Counted from the stretch's first letter, positions 1-11,830 are shown. The stretch is 64,000 nucleotides of DNA from Diphasiastrum complanatum (GCA_029204225.1 CM055104.1:41455390-41519389), one strand, 5' to 3'. Numbers and translations: made by a program. Notes: generated by a model not told the origin, from the letters alone.

Positions 1-2
1 TA

Positions 3-638
3 TCTTATTGTGTTGGTAGATTAAGCCAATTCATGCAAGATCCTAGCATAGAACATTGGAAACTAGGAAAGAGGATCTTGAGATACATCTCGGGAACAAA
101 AGATTTTGGCATTGTTTATAGAGGATCATCACCTAACTTATTTGGTTTTTCAGATTCAGATTTTGCAGGAGACCTTATGGATAGAAAATCCATAAATGCA
201 CATGCTATTTTCATAGGTGATGGAGCTATCTCATGGATGTCGAAGAAACAAGCAACTATATCACTTTCTTCTAGTGAGGCCGAGTACAAAGCTTTGACAT
301 CATGCACAAAGGAGATGGTGTGGATCAAGAGGATGATTATGGAGCTTCATTTGCTGGATTTTTCAGAGAGTCCAATCATCTTTTGTGACAACCTTTCAGC
401 CCAAAGTCTAGCAAGCAATCCGGTTTTCCATGCAAGGAGCAAACATATCGAGGTGGCTTACCATTTTGTGAGAGAACAAGTGTTGGCAAAAGAGATCAAG
501 CTTGAACATGTCCCATCAAAGGAATGTGTGGCTGATATCTTTACCAAAGCATTGGGAAAGGACTTATTTTTCAAGCATAGAACAAGTCTTGGTGTACTTT
601 CTAAATCTATGCTAAAACTAGTTGAAGAGGGAGTGTGA
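3..638 (+). CDS. Ty1/copia pol C-terminus (RT end and RNase H), 5' partial
   Basis: The reading frame is already open at the window edge and runs without a stop to TGA at 636-638, so the gene starts outside. The product is the end of a copia Gag-Pol polyprotein. It carries the post-RT segment SQFMQDP...HWKLGKR and an RNase H domain with FSDSDFAGD, SSSEAEYKAL, CDNLSAQSLA and ARSKHIE, ending KLVEEGV. RNase H removes the RNA strand during reverse transcription. The sequence is closely related to the C-terminus of the intact element at 27692-31645, with the same spacing and the same EEGV end, but it belongs to another subfamily because the following LTR differs. No frameshift is visible in this part, so the element may have been recently active. 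The last codons overlap the polypurine tract and the LTR. Confidence 0.9.
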   Translation, partial: SYCVGRLSQFMQDPSIEHWKLGKRILRYISGTKDFGIVYRGSSPNLFGFSDSDFAGDLMDRKSINAHAIFIGDGAISWMSKKQATISLSSSEAEYKALTSCTKEMVWIKRMIMELHLLDFSESPIIFCDNLSAQSLASNPVFHARSKHIEVAYHFVREQVLAKEIKLEHVPSKECVADIFTKALGKDLFFKHRTSLGVLSKSMLKLVEEGV

Positions 639-1212
639 AAAATTGTCAACTAGTAGTATTTTCCTAACTTGAGATTTTGTAGGCCTATGGCCAAATAAAA
701 GTTAGAGATAGGTTCATACATGTATGTAGAGGCCCAAAGTATGTGTACACTACTTTTGAGGTCACATTAATTAGAGGAGGTCGAGTGTGGAGCTCTTCTA
801 TTGGCTCATAATTTGGTGCATTCCTATTTGACCAAATTTCTAGGTATATGGGTGAATCCTATTGGACCCCAATTTTAGCCTATCATAAGACAAGTGGCCA
901 AGAGGCACTATGGCTGCTATAAATAGCCATCTCCACGAGTATGTACACATCTCATTTTCATTCTATTGAATGAATGTTATGCTCTTTGAAGGTCCATCTT
1001 CTTCTCTCTCACTTTTTTGTTCATATCTTGCATTCTAGCCACTAGAATTGTGATTTCTTTGTTGCTATGGCTTCACACGTGTGAAATGCAGGTTGTAGGC
1101 TCTGAAGTACGGACAGGGACAGCAAGTTTCTGTTTGTGGAAGCTTATGATCAGATTTTGATGTTTAGTTGATGTTTAGTATGCTTAACATCACAATTTCT
1201 ATCATTTTTTCA
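634..1212 (+). repeat. Copia 3' LTR (start clear, end estimated)
   Basis: The LTR begins TGTGAAAAATTG directly after the purine tract GAAGAGGGAG and within the pol stop region. The same arrangement starts the LTR at 31641. A TATA-like box, CTATAAATAG, lies at 917-926. A perfect 14-bp palindrome, TTCACACGTGTGAA, lies at 1072-1085 and recurs in related LTRs. The 3' end is placed at TTTTTCA (1212) by analogy with the TTTTTCACA end of the intact element; this end is an estimate. Confidence 0.65.
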
Positions 1213-1246
1213 ATCTAGATGTGCATAACTTCCATGGCCAAGATCT

Positions 1247-1447
1247 TTATGAAACTTTAGCATCTTTTGGATCTGAGTTTTTCACATCTGCTTCATTTGG
1301 CGGCCTTCTCTCATCACCTGTGATGACTTCCCACACGTCTTTCTCCATCAGTATGTTTTTCATTTTGAATTTCCACACTGCATAGTTGGAAATCCCGTCC
1401 AATTTGCTACTTTCACTCAAAATGGACTCTCCCATGTTTGCCATCAC
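1247..1447 (-). pseudogene. Copia Gag N-terminal fragment
   Basis: The minus strand encodes about 66 residues beginning near MANMGES, with KLDG-SNYAVWKFKM and later KDVWEVI. The pattern L-G-x-NY-x-x-W-K-x-x-M followed by LW-x-V-I is the classic start of plant copia Gag (DUF4219/UBN2 type). The frame stops soon after, without a nucleic-acid-binding zinc knuckle, so only the first quarter of a gag is present. It lies head-to-head with the LTR on the plus strand, so it belongs to a different insertion. Old and fragmentary; the family call rests on one conserved block. Confidence 0.6.
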
Positions 1448-2109
1448 AAAATTGCTTGAAACTTCTGCCTTAGGCTAAGAACAGTATGCCGAGGTCAACA
1501 ATGATGTCAGAAGTTGAAAATAATGACCTGCACTTTTTCCTTTACCAGGCCACTTGTCGCTTTTCCACCAATTTGAAAGCCAAATCGGCGTCGCCTTCCG
1601 AAATGCACTCATTCGTCAACTCCCAACAACGTGCCCAATGGAATGGTGAAATCATTGCTGGCATACTTCGAACACTTTTTCCACTGCAATCACTCTGTTT
1701 TGCTATACCGTACTTGCAGATACAGTTTGGGTGTCCTTCGTTTGGAGGTTATAGCCTTTCGTTTGGGTCAAAACGGGCAAAGGACCCAAAAATAGGGACT
1801 TTTCTAGCTTTTGAACTGTTTATTCACCTTGAAGAAACTCCACTCTTCACTTGTGAAGGGACCCAACTTAACTTTCAGTATGGAAATTTTTAATGAAGTT
1901 GAAGGCCAGAATGCACTTCACTTCTTCAGGGCCCTGTTCAAAGATTACATTGTACATATAGTTGTTCACTCAGGCAACCCATGCATGACCCAGGTTGTCG
2001 TTGGCGGGACGCGTGTCCCGTCGACTTGCCTCGTGGCGAGGCCAACTGATCCTTATTCACTGATAGGACCCGCAGTACAGTAACACAATGATTCTACTTT
2101 AATTCTAAC
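1448..2109. other. Unassigned stretch between repeats
   Basis: No family was recognised. A 135-codon plus-strand ORF (1486-1893) is open but shows no motif I know, and its composition is not clearly coding. It may be leader or LTR sequence of the reversed copia fragment beside it. The GC-richer patch at about 1995-2045 contains repeated GTCCCG/CGAC words but no palindrome strong enough to call. Confidence 0.3.
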
Positions 2110-5100
2110 TATCTGATATGTTGATTACATTGGATCTGTTAGTGTCAGAAGCTTGTCCCTAAATTTGATGCATTAGTAGGGGATTCGAAGTTTGTCAATA
2201 ACTAGAAAGATTCAGAGTGTAATAGTGAACCATGTTAACTCTTTTGCTTAGATCACAAGTTCAGATGTGGATTTGTGGTATCCATCTGATAGGCATGCCA
2301 GCCATCCAAATAAATGGATTCTCCAGCGTTTGGGAACAAGAGATAATTTTTTATAGTGATTGTAGGATAGCTAGATAATCAATTGATCTCTAGAATATCA
2401 GATAAGGCGATAAAGGGTTTTCTGGAAGGAAACGCTGATGGTATGGGACATCAATAATTTTGGAAAGGAAATTCTAGGACTGTAAAGATCTGATGATCAA
2501 TGGTGTGTTTTAGTACCTAGTCGCGATATGGGAAAGAAGAAAACCATTCGATCAAATGTGGGATATTTTGAAAAACTTAGAGGTTTAATCTAGATCCCAA
2601 TGTGGTATCTCATTATTTACAAAATCAGAGGCCCTCAAATCTATTTCTTGCTTTTTTGATTAATCCTTTACTTCTTAGTAAATTCTTGAATATAAGACAT
2701 CAGACTAGTTTATATGAATTCTTTCTAGCATGAAGTTATTCTTCTGAAAGACTGTTATGTCATATAAATTACTACTTTTGTGAATAGACTTGGAATTTAG
2801 ATAAATTCTAAGGTTAAAATGTTTCAATTTCTTAAACCTAGAATATCTCTGTTGCATAAATGGATTTCGATGGAATAGTAGTTTCTATCACTCAGATTGG
2901 AAATACTTGAAGGAGAAGTCTTGTTTGTAATAGCGTGAATCCTTTAATGGAAGTACTTATTACCGACTTTTCTTGGATTTAGATATTTTCATATATCATC
3001 TTTCCAGTTAACTTTTATTGAAATTTATAATTTCTTTAAAAGGAGGGGTGAAATGGTGGGATAAAATTCTATTTGGGAGTCTGTGGATTGCATAGTTTTT
3101 GGAGAAGAACCAACTGTGGTATAGAAATCAGATTTTTCTAGAAGTAATTTAGGATAGATTCAGAGTAAGATGCCTAATTGGAACTTTTCGAATAAGAGAA
3201 ATTCTCTAGAGATTGTGTGGACAATCTAGATCTAGAATAAGTTTGATATTTGAATCATTATCTATTAGTATTATAGTAAAAGGTCAAAGGTTACTAATTC
3301 CATTTTGATTGGAATAGAAGTAAGTTTGATCAAAATATAAGTCTGAAAGTTTTGTATTGGATCAACCTAATCTTAGTTTTAGTACTAGTATTAGAGAGGG
3401 GTTGATTAGTGGGAGAAATAAAGTAATTAGAGGTAAGTGAGATTAGAAAACTATTGAGAGTGAATGTTATTCATCTCAGAGATTTTCCGGATATGTTATT
3501 TACTCATGAGAAATAGAAAATATTTTGTAGCTGAGTTACAAGATCTCAGTGAGATATGTGAGTAACATATGTGGGTTTTGGAGGAATCTACTAGGTAAGA
3601 ATGTGTTTATGTACTAGGTCATAGTGAGATTATTCTCATATGTGCACGATTAATCTTGTATGAATCTAGTGTGTAATCCTAGTTACTAAGGTTATATGGT
3701 GCCGGCGAACATAAGCATATGATCAAGTATTGTCTTGACAGATACTTGCAGAGTTAACAAATCTTTGCATAAAAGATTTATGGATTAACTTATAAATGAT
3801 TTCGATCAGTGTGATGTGGATTCACCAGGAACTGATGGTTTTTTATTTATATTGCTTGTAAGACACATGATTAGTGAATCATTTGGGTTCATCAGTTAAA
3901 ATTATGTGCATTGGATATACATTATTCTTGGGATAGAGTATTCCTTAGTTAAGGATGGGTCTCAGCTCATTAGTGATTGTATTCCAGAGAGCTCAGTTGG
4001 ATAATGCGTCATAATGAATCCAAGAATAATAATTGAATTGATATCCAGCAGGGCTTTGGGTATCTAGATTTGATTCTAGATTGTAATCTAAAGTTTTTGT
4101 AGTTGAAGATGATTGTCACTGTTGTATGCTTTCTGTCTTTAATTACCAGTTGTTTAAAGAACTTGAATCTCAATTAAGGAATCATGTTATGAAAGTATTC
4201 CTAAATCCAGTATTTTCTTAATGGAAAGATTTTGGAATGACTCTTACTTTTCCTGAGTTATGTGGAACATATACTCTAGTATTCTGTAAATGATTAAGTT
4301 TGATTTTGATTCCAGGAAATTATGATTGACGAATCATACGAATCTAAATATTTATGATTGACGGATCATAAATAGATACTTAATTATTGTCAGAGGATTA
4401 TAAGAAATGGTGATGATTCTTAAGTGTGATACTTAATTCTTGATCTATTAATTGAGTAATAATTCAGATCAGTGTTTTGAATCTCTTTACTCCAATATTA
4501 TTGAGAACCTATGGATCTCATAGATATCCTCACAAGATACGTATTTTATTTGTCGAGAATTTAATTTATCTAGTGGATGTTATTCTACTATAGTTTATGG
4601 TTTGTAGATGCTTGAGTACAGTTCTTCATTTGAATGGGATCTCCAGTTATCATAGGAGACAGACAAGTCTATTAAGATGAATGAATGCTATTTTCTTGTA
4701 TTTGGTGCTATAAAGGAGCATTTAACTCAACAAAGTATCTGGGATACTCAAAGTTGAGTTTTAATCATTCTATATCTTAATGATTATCCTAAAGATTCTA
4801 ATTGAATGAATTATCATATCTTAGAATTTGGATTCTAAGGATATTTGTACTTAAAAGCTCATGAATTATCTATCAGAGTTGTGGATAATTTTAGACTATA
4901 ATTATTATTATTTTATTATTTCTTTAGCTTTAATCTCTTAAGTTAGGTTATTTCATCCAGTGTTTCATGTAAATGCTTTACATGAAAGTGATGTTACTAG
5001 CTTATAATGAATATAACCCAGATGAAAAATTTATTGCTTGGTGTACTTTTTCAAACCCGAGTTGTACTCTAGTATAGAGATTATCACTTGGAAAATAGGA

Positions 5101-5246
5101 TCAGAGTCTGAGTACTTGTTTGATGTGAAAGTTAGAATAAGGACAATGATTTTCTAGGTTGATATTTAAAGTTAAAAGAACTGTTCCTATTATTCTTTCC
5201 TGTTTAGAGAGCTTCTAAGGATAGAAGCAGTTTAAGGAGGGAAGAA
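2110..5246 (+). mobile_element. Copy A: decayed Ty3/gypsy internal region, 5' truncated
   Basis: This stretch has no usable reading frame but matches, in inverted orientation, the internal part of the element at 33571-35250. Shared landmarks include the 3' border (AAGGAGGGAAGAA before the LTR) and the left limit near GTTAGTGTCAGAAG. About 1 kb here (roughly 2370-3355) is missing from the inverted copy. At 4954-4989 a relict HPVFHVNALHES can be read. That is the segment that follows the GPY/F module at the end of gypsy integrases, and it compares with FHVSCLK in the 47.9-kb gypsy. This supports Ty3/gypsy and shows the coding sequence has been destroyed by point mutation. The left border is where homology with copy B stops. 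Confidence 0.6.
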
Positions 5247-5766
5247 TGTTATGTCCATAGCCAGTAAGTAGGATTCAGTATACTTCTAGTCTTGGATACA
5301 CGATACTCCAGTAAATCAAGTTGTTAGTTATGCCACGTCATACTAAATGTGACCCGAAAGTAACTAATATCCTTGTGAGGCCCAGGACACACTAAATGGA
5401 GTTTAGACAAGGTTTGAGACAGTGTATGCATGTGTAGAGTTATCAATAGCAATTCTATGAATAGTTGGTCCATGCTCATGACTCTATTAGAGGTGAATCT
5501 ATGTATAGGAAATTTAGGGATATGCATGGCTATGTGCCCAGGTTGCTTTTGGCTCTATATATTGAGGCCAAACTTGCCCTACTCCTCATTGTAATCATTG
5601 ACTCATTGCCAGAGTTTCACTCTACATTCATGCTTCTTATTCCTTGGCTTGGGGGTGAAGCTTCTAGAGTTGATTGGTTGCTTCTACTTGGTTGGGTGGT
5701 TGCTCCATAGTGTCTTTTCCATTGTGTTTTGTCTTGTAAGCAGGATCTTAGAGAGCTTCCCTCATA
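5247..5766 (+). repeat. Copy A gypsy 3' LTR
   Basis: The LTR begins TGTTATGTCC after the purine tract AAGGAGGGAAGAA and ends CCCTCATA. AAAAT follows at 5767-5771. It is about 520 bp, matching the LTR at 33050-33570 and the split LTR at 37965-38089 plus 42322-42576. The ends were fixed by comparing the 3' LTR with the 5' LTR that abuts a primer-binding site at 37953-37964. Confidence 0.7.
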
Positions 5767-5771
5767 AAAAT

Positions 5772-5888
5772 TGTGTCGTTTTATTTTGTGAGGCAATTTG
5801 TAAACTTCTCATGAGATTAAGTGAATCATCCACAAAGGGGAAACTTACATCCTTGAGCAAGTATGTCGCCTCAATAAGATCTAGATAG
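5772..5888 (+). pseudogene. Possible captured Hsp90-family gene fragment
   Basis: One frame reads KLLMRLSESSTKGKLTSLSKYV. This resembles the end of the Hsp90 middle domain (in the ER form GRP94, roughly KLLRFES.. followed by KLTSLDxYV). About 25 residues align, with one two-base disturbance. A stop follows soon after, and no neighbouring Hsp90 exon was seen. The same fragment is present in inverted copy B (32928-33045), so it was acquired before the duplication. The match is from memory and short; chance similarity remains possible. Confidence 0.3.
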
Positions 5889-6254
5889 CTTTTGATTACA
5901 AGATTAGATCTATCATGCAAAAAGTTCATAGTTTATGGACTAGTCAAGCTAGTATGCAAAATCTTGGCAATCAACACTTTTGCCTATTTCATGATTTTCA
6001 TCTTCATGGTCATGTAGCGGCCTAGTTCACATGTCACGCATCAATTTGTTCCCAAGAAAATAGTGCTTCCCTTGTGAAGTTAGCTTGAAACTCTTCTCCT
6101 CCTACTCTAACCACACCTAATTAACCACAAGCAAGAGAGCAAAAATAGTATACAAAGGATGGAGGTGCTTACATCCTACACTCTCTGATCTCTTGGAAAT
6201 CAAAAACAACATGCAAAAACAAGAAGAAGCAAATGGAAAGCAAGAGCAAGATAC

Positions 6255-6377
<123 letters not shown>

Positions 6378-8056
6378 TTCACTGTAAGTGTCGACAGAAT
6401 CTCCTCCTCCTATTGAACATGAAAATATGGTACAAGGGCTAATCGCCTACCAACATATGTACAAGGAGTATTTTTGGCATAGGACACCCAAAACTCAAGA
6501 TTAAGGCCTATTGACTATTCAAACAAAAATCATTTCACATGCTGACTTCTTTCCTTGGATCTTGAGCCCCTATTAGAGAGTGAGAGAGCTCGTTTTACTC
6601 TTAGTTTTGTGAGAGATTGAGTGATTCTACACTTAGACTTTTTTACATCTTCTTTCTCTACCCGAGAGCTACATGTATTTCTCTCTCTACCCAAGACCAA
6701 GCCTATTCCATACTTAGTTTTTTTCATCACAAGTTGCCTTTGAATGAGTATGATGAGTGGTGAATGCATGATGCACGTTTAATGTGCTCTTGCCTTAGAA
6801 TTGTCAAGCTACATTTATTCTATCTTGTTGGTGCTAGATCTATGTGCAATCACACACACCTAAGGAGATCATTCACATTGTTTGGTCCTCACACATGTGA
6901 AAAGTACACAATTTGCACTCTACATTCAGCTGCATGTATGCCTTCATGTGATGACAATGAATTCAATCAAAGAATCTTATTGCTTTCAGTTATATTGTCA
7001 ATATGAATGCACTCATATCTTTCTCATCGTGTTTTATAATATTCTAAATCTATTTTGATGACTAAATATTGGTGAATGCCAATGCTTCCGTGACCTCCAC
7101 TCTTTGATTATTTGTTGTTTTTGTCTACATGATCAAAATCTGGTAGGCATAGTACATGCATTGAGGAAAGACTTCATAGCCCGTTGTCTCGTGTTCCATG
7201 TTTCTCTCTTTCTTCATGCCCTAAACCATGGAACAAATATGCAATATTTTGTGATTGCTTATCTTTTCATTCACTACAGCTATGTAGTTAATCATGTCAT
7301 TTTCATTTGTTCTTGTCTTAAACCCTAGCTCAATGCAATGTTTTGTAACCAACCATTTATTGTTTGTTGACAACCTCAAAAAGCTAATTTTCTCTTCAGA
7401 GAAAGAGAGTTTCAAGCTAAGGCTTTTTTTAAATTGACCAAAATTGATGCCTTTGAAAGCAATAGGGAAGGTTGTAGTATATTATTGGAGCAATCAAGCT
7501 TTACATCTTTCAATTTGGTAAAGAACCGAGTCAATTGGAAGATTTGTTTTGGAGAAACTTTCATGCTAGGCAAAATCAGCTTTTAGGTCCAATTTTTTGG
7601 CATATTCTACTTTTTTTGCTCTAATTATTAAAATATCATATCGGGTGATTTTGGAGCACATGCTATTAATTGTTTTCTTTCTTGGCACTTTTGCATATTA
7701 CTTGCATTCAAGGACTATCAAGACTCAAACTTAATCGAAGATTCTTCAACAAGAATCTCACCTGAACAAAAAACTTATCAGCGACTCAGAAACTCATGCT
7801 TTACAACTTTATTCTTACAAATGTTAGAATTGTTACGATGGTTAGTTGTCTTGGGGCATCTTCCTTTTTTATTTCCCATTGTTTATTGAGTAATCTTTGA
7901 ATGGCATGATGTTATTGATTATAGCACTCTTGATCAAAGACATTTTAACATAACATTTAGAAACGATCTTGATTATGGTTGATTGGGGTCCACCCAACCC
8001 AAATCTTTTAGAGTTTCTAATCTCTCTTATTCTAGTTCTTAAAATGACGAACAACA

Positions 8057-8171
8057 TATTGGCATATTATATGATGTTAGGCCAACCTAACCAATGAGCC
8101 AAACCCAATATTGGCATGTTATACGCATAAATGTACAATGTTAAGCCAAACCTAACCAATGAGCCAAACCC
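8057..8171. repeat. Two-unit tandem repeat
   Basis: Two diverged units each start ATATTGGCAT(A/G)TTATA and end CCTAACCAATGAGCCAAACCCA. The second unit is longer by about 13 bases. Confidence 0.8.
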
Positions 8172-8384
8172 AAAGTATGTCAACGGAGTGTCGTGTTGGT
8201 TCCATAAATGTTGACACATGGGTTTCAGCATCATGCGGGTTCGAGCAATATTGACATAAGGGTTGGAGCCTTCATCATCATAGCATGAAAACCACTTTTA
8301 CCCAACTTTCCATTATGGGGTAGTTCTTTGCAATGTTTCTATCTCCCTAATGTGGAGGTTGTATCTTGTGTGTATAGCATAGCA

Positions 8385-8449
8385 TTGCTATGTTTTGATA
8401 TAGCATAGTATAGAATTGTTCAGCTTTCTAGCATTGCTAGAAAGCTGAA
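8385..8449. repeat. Palindrome cluster with a 14-bp perfect hairpin
   Basis: The arms TTCAGCTTTCTAGC (8419-8432) and GCTAGAAAGCTGAA (8436-8449) are perfect inverted repeats around the loop ATT. Just upstream, CATAGC-ATT-GCTATG forms a second small hairpin with the same ATT loop, and TATAGCATAGTATAG is self-complementary. The DNA or its RNA could fold here. No longer precursor structure was established. Confidence 0.75.
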
Positions 8450-9081
8450 ATAAGCAACATCCAAAGGGAAGAAGCCGGCATAAAATGTGAAAGTGCATCC
8501 TAGATCAAGTAAGGAAAATATAAATGTCAAGCATTGTCAGATTACAGAGAACTATTCTCAATTTCAATTTTGGTTGAAACTTCGTGTAATCAGCATCCTT
8601 AGTAGAAACCCATATCTGTGATTAAAGGATAATATGAAAATTAAATCACTCTGTCAAAATGCAGTAGTAGCACATCATGGAAGAGAATACAGAAAATTAC
8701 AGTCTGAATCATAAGGGCTTGTTTCTTGAATATACTTGCTAGATCTCCATAGAGCAGCAGTAGCCAGTTGAATGCTCAACAGCTGAGGAAAGGAAGCCCA
8801 TAAAGTTGTACTGTTCATCTAGAGTGTGGTGGAGTCACAGCATTTGGGCTTTTTCATCTCTTTGAAGATCTAAGCAAAGCCGCAAGCTTTGTTCTGCATC
8901 TTCTGGTCTGCTCCTGTTGTCTATAGGCAAAGCTGGTGGCATAAAAGAAAAGATACGGAGAAGGATTTCATTTGCAGGAGTCAGTGTTGAGATTCCTGCT
9001 TGGTTTGTCAGTACTAGCACCCTAGAAGGAAATACGCATGACTAACTGCTCCCTGCATGTCCGAACTGTAACTGAACTATC

Positions 9082-9455
9082 CTATCTGTTTTGGATATGA
9101 TTTGGGCTGCTGGGCACAGATCTGAATTCAGCATCACGTTGAGTCTTCCGCATTGCTTCCTTTTTGGGGAGGGGTTTGAATTTTGTGCTTTGAGCGCTAG
9201 GTGAGTTTTCGTCCTTGCTTATGTGCCTGCTATCGCTTCTCAAAAGCCTCCTGTATGCAAGTTTATAACATCTGGCAATGTCCATAGAACCTGTAAAGTC
9301 TTCCATGCGCGTTTTCGGGTAATCGCCCACAGTTATCAGCATCTACAAGAAGCTTTCGCACGCAGCAGGTGAAACAAATAGAGAGTTTCATCTGGAGATT
9401 GTAGTATGCAGACACAAAGCAGTAAGCAGAGCACGGTCATCAATGTTGTCCTCAT
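9082..9455 (-). CDS. CLE-like secreted peptide precursor, possibly frameshifted
   Basis: An 86-codon minus-strand ORF (9342 to 9082) ends in RSVPSSPNHIQNR and stop. This fits the C-terminal motif of plant CLE hormone precursors, R-x-V-P-S-G-P-N-P-(L/I)-H-N-R, with Gly to Ser at position 6, Pro to His at 9 and His to Gln at 11. CLE peptides are secreted ligands for leucine-rich-repeat receptor kinases. As in CLE precursors, the motif is last and follows a basic, polar, variable region (PLPKKEAMRKTQRDAEF). A start at 9455 opens a different frame with a typical signal peptide (MRTTLMTV followed by a Leu/Cys/Val core), and this frame runs into the CLE ORF at 9342. A one- or two-base shift, or a small intron I cannot place, would be needed to join them. 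It is therefore either a recently broken gene or an unresolved gene model. Local composition is less AT-rich than the retroelements around it. Confidence 0.45.
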
Positions 9456-10603
9456 CTCTAGTGTTTAGCTTCTCCCAAGCTACTTCTTCCGGCTATGAAG
9501 GAGAATTGTATCCAACTCCTTGCCGATAATACCGGGGAGGTTTATCTCAAAACTTGATGCCGTCCAGTAAGTCACAACCACAATAGTTTCATCGGATGGT
9601 TCCGATTTCGACTACAAGCTTTGAAGATTCTTTCAGGAGGTGGACATGCGGCCACACAGGAGATTCTTTCGTGAAATATCTAGAATGTACTTCCTTTCTG
9701 ATTCAGAACACAAATGCGGCCACACAGGAGAAATGCCTAAGTTGTATGTTGCCGCAACAACTTTGTCGATCTGCTCACTGTTTACTTGATCCAGAACACG
9801 AGAGTAGCATGCGTCACTAGTAGACTAGTGCTGCTGCTTTCCTTTTTACAAACACAAGAATCTACAGTGACTTTACACAGAATTTGCCTATGGACCCCAC
9901 GCACGCCATCGTGGTTTCATTCCATTCTATGCCACTATACTAATTGCAACCTCCCGTTGTCTAATTTTATCCAATATTCGATACAAATAGTTGTCTACCT
10001 CCGCTATCATATTTAGGTCGAATCAACATAACAAGTACACGGATCTCAGCAACCAAGATTTGTGTCTGATCAAAAGCTGCCCAAGACAAACGAAACAGCA
10101 ACACCAGCTCTCGGTTCCCTGTGGACAAAAAAGATGTTTTTTGTTTGAAAACGCAAGAAGACAAGGCAGCTCCGGATCCCAAAAGTGCCTCATCTGAGCA
10201 ATAGTGCCTGAGACATGATCTATTTGGGTAGCTACAATTCACATCCCGTGCAAGGAGGTGATCGGATATACGTCAGCCATGGGATTCTGCATGAACTAGA
10301 CTATAAAATGCTCCTTTTCACGTTGGAACTATGTCCCAACCAAACCAAAGTAGTGACATTCTATAATATTACAAGTGTTAGTAGTAGCAAACTTATTCTA
10401 GTGGTCCAAGTTAGATGAATCAAAAGTTATAAAAGGACAAAAGTTCTAAAAAGTAAGTACTACACTCATGAATGGAGCAATGAACAATGCAACAAACTCA
10501 ATGGACCTCAACTTCAGTGTGCAATCAAAAAATGACATATGGTTTAAAAAATACTATCAATCATATGCCATTTCTTTTGGTAATATTATATATATAATAA
10601 CTT
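9456..10603. other. Unassigned stretch, less repeat-like
   Basis: No gene was recognised. The plus strand carries the direct repeat ATGCGGCCACACAGGAGA at 9646-9663 and 9714-9731 within a short open frame that shows no known motif. The part up to about 9700 could include the promoter of the minus-strand CLE-like ORF. Confidence 0.35.
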
Positions 10604-11830
10604 ATGGTTCCGTATGTTGGACATGTTATCAAAGAGGGCCATGATGTTCTTTCTTGGATTTTTAGCATAACAAGCTATCCAGATATTATAATGGATCATA
10701 TGAATGGTAGAACACTTAGTGTTCCCGAAAGAGGTGATGTTTTTGTGGAATGGCATTTAGCTGGAGACTTGAAGACATTGAAATGTTTGTTTAATGTATT
10801 TCATAAAAAAAACTAGAAACATCCATGTTTATATTGTATGAAATCATCAAAAGACATTTCGAGAGGAGCACAAGAGTTTCAAGAGATATTGAAGATTCCA
10901 ATTGGAAACCAATACTAACAATTCTTCTAGAGAATGTTCATATTTGCACGCTTCATGTAGAGGTGAGAATCATAGAGAAACTAATATACCTTCAAATTTT
11001 GTTTGCATGGAATAATAAGCCAGAGTCATCATCAAAACAAGCAATAAATTGTTTAAAAGCGGGTCTTCATATATGACATGTTAAAATATAAAAGAACTAA
11101 AAGCTTTTGAAAAAAACGAGAAACATACCAAGTAAACCAAGCATAGGAAGAGCTAAAGCTCGTCGATTTTTATCAAATCATTCTAAAAAGTCAACTAGGA
11201 CCCAATACTCAGTTTGGAAAGATGTTATTTCTACAATGCAAGACTTTGAAGATAAAGGAACAACAAAGCTTAAGAAGGTTGAAGTTTGGAAAAAGTTTGA
11301 TAAGATGGTTGAAGTGTTTAGAAAAGACAAAATTTCATATGAAGATGCACTCCTATTGGAAAAAACAACAACAGAGTTTGTTGATGCAATTCGGATACCT
11401 TGAGGCTTGGGTCTCATCACCTGCTACATGGTAAGATACTTCTGAATTTGTAGCATGATTTTACAGTTTCATTATAATTTGCTTGATAGATTTTAACTAA
11501 ATGCTTATTTTTTTAACTAATGCATAAATATTTGATATTGCAACACATACTAAGACATGATGCATCATTTTTGGCAAAAAAGTATGGCAACTTGAGTATA
11601 TGGTCCTCACAAAGAATGAAGAAATCACATTGGCAGACAAGAACATCATTTCATCGAAATACACAACATGGTGGAACATCCTCAAAGAATAGTTACATCA
11701 TTTAGCTATTCCAATGGTTTTATAGACGAGCTCAGGCTCAAGTTCGATACACAACTAGATCAACTGAATATCAGAGATTAAAGAAAGCATGTAAATTTGT
11801 AAGGAAAAACTAGATTGATGGCATCAATTT
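10604..11830 (+). pseudogene. Broken copy of a conserved eukaryotic protein family of unknown function
   Basis: Several plus-strand pieces read as one decayed protein. The order is VPYVGHVIKEGHDVLSW (10604-10816), then ICTLHVEVRIIEKLIYLQILFAW (10825-11076), KPSIGRAKARRFLSNHS (from 11107), and finally YGNLSIWSSQRMKKSHW, TQHGG and WFYRRAQAQ (11520-11820). Stops and frameshifts separate them: TGA at 11401 in place of an expected Trp, TAG at about 11704 and TAG at about 11812. A donor-like ATG/GTAAGA at 11428-11436 is followed about 90 bases later by the continuing sequence without a clear AG acceptor. I recall similar blocks (KPS-GG-KARRFLS and YG-L--WS-QG-EKSH) in uncharacterised plant and animal proteins, possibly transposon-borne, but I cannot name the family. 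No function is assigned. Confidence 0.5.

Larger units (their letters stand above)
7907..8834. other. Intergenic stretch with small repeats, no gene seen
   Basis: No coding region was recognised between the end of the duplicated segment and the CLE-like locus. It holds a two-unit tandem repeat (8057-8171) and a palindrome cluster (8385-8449), listed separately. Confidence 0.5.

Noticed and set aside
7104-7328. 74-codon ORF conserved at 24563-24787 on the other strand
   Set aside because: Conserved because the whole DNA segment is duplicated. Both strands are about equally open and no motif is present.
8835-9020. 61-codon minus-strand ORF downstream of the CLE-like ORF, with an acceptor-like TTCCTTCTAG just upstream
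   Set aside because: No donor site could be paired with it and the CLE box is normally the protein end. Sequence matches no family I know.
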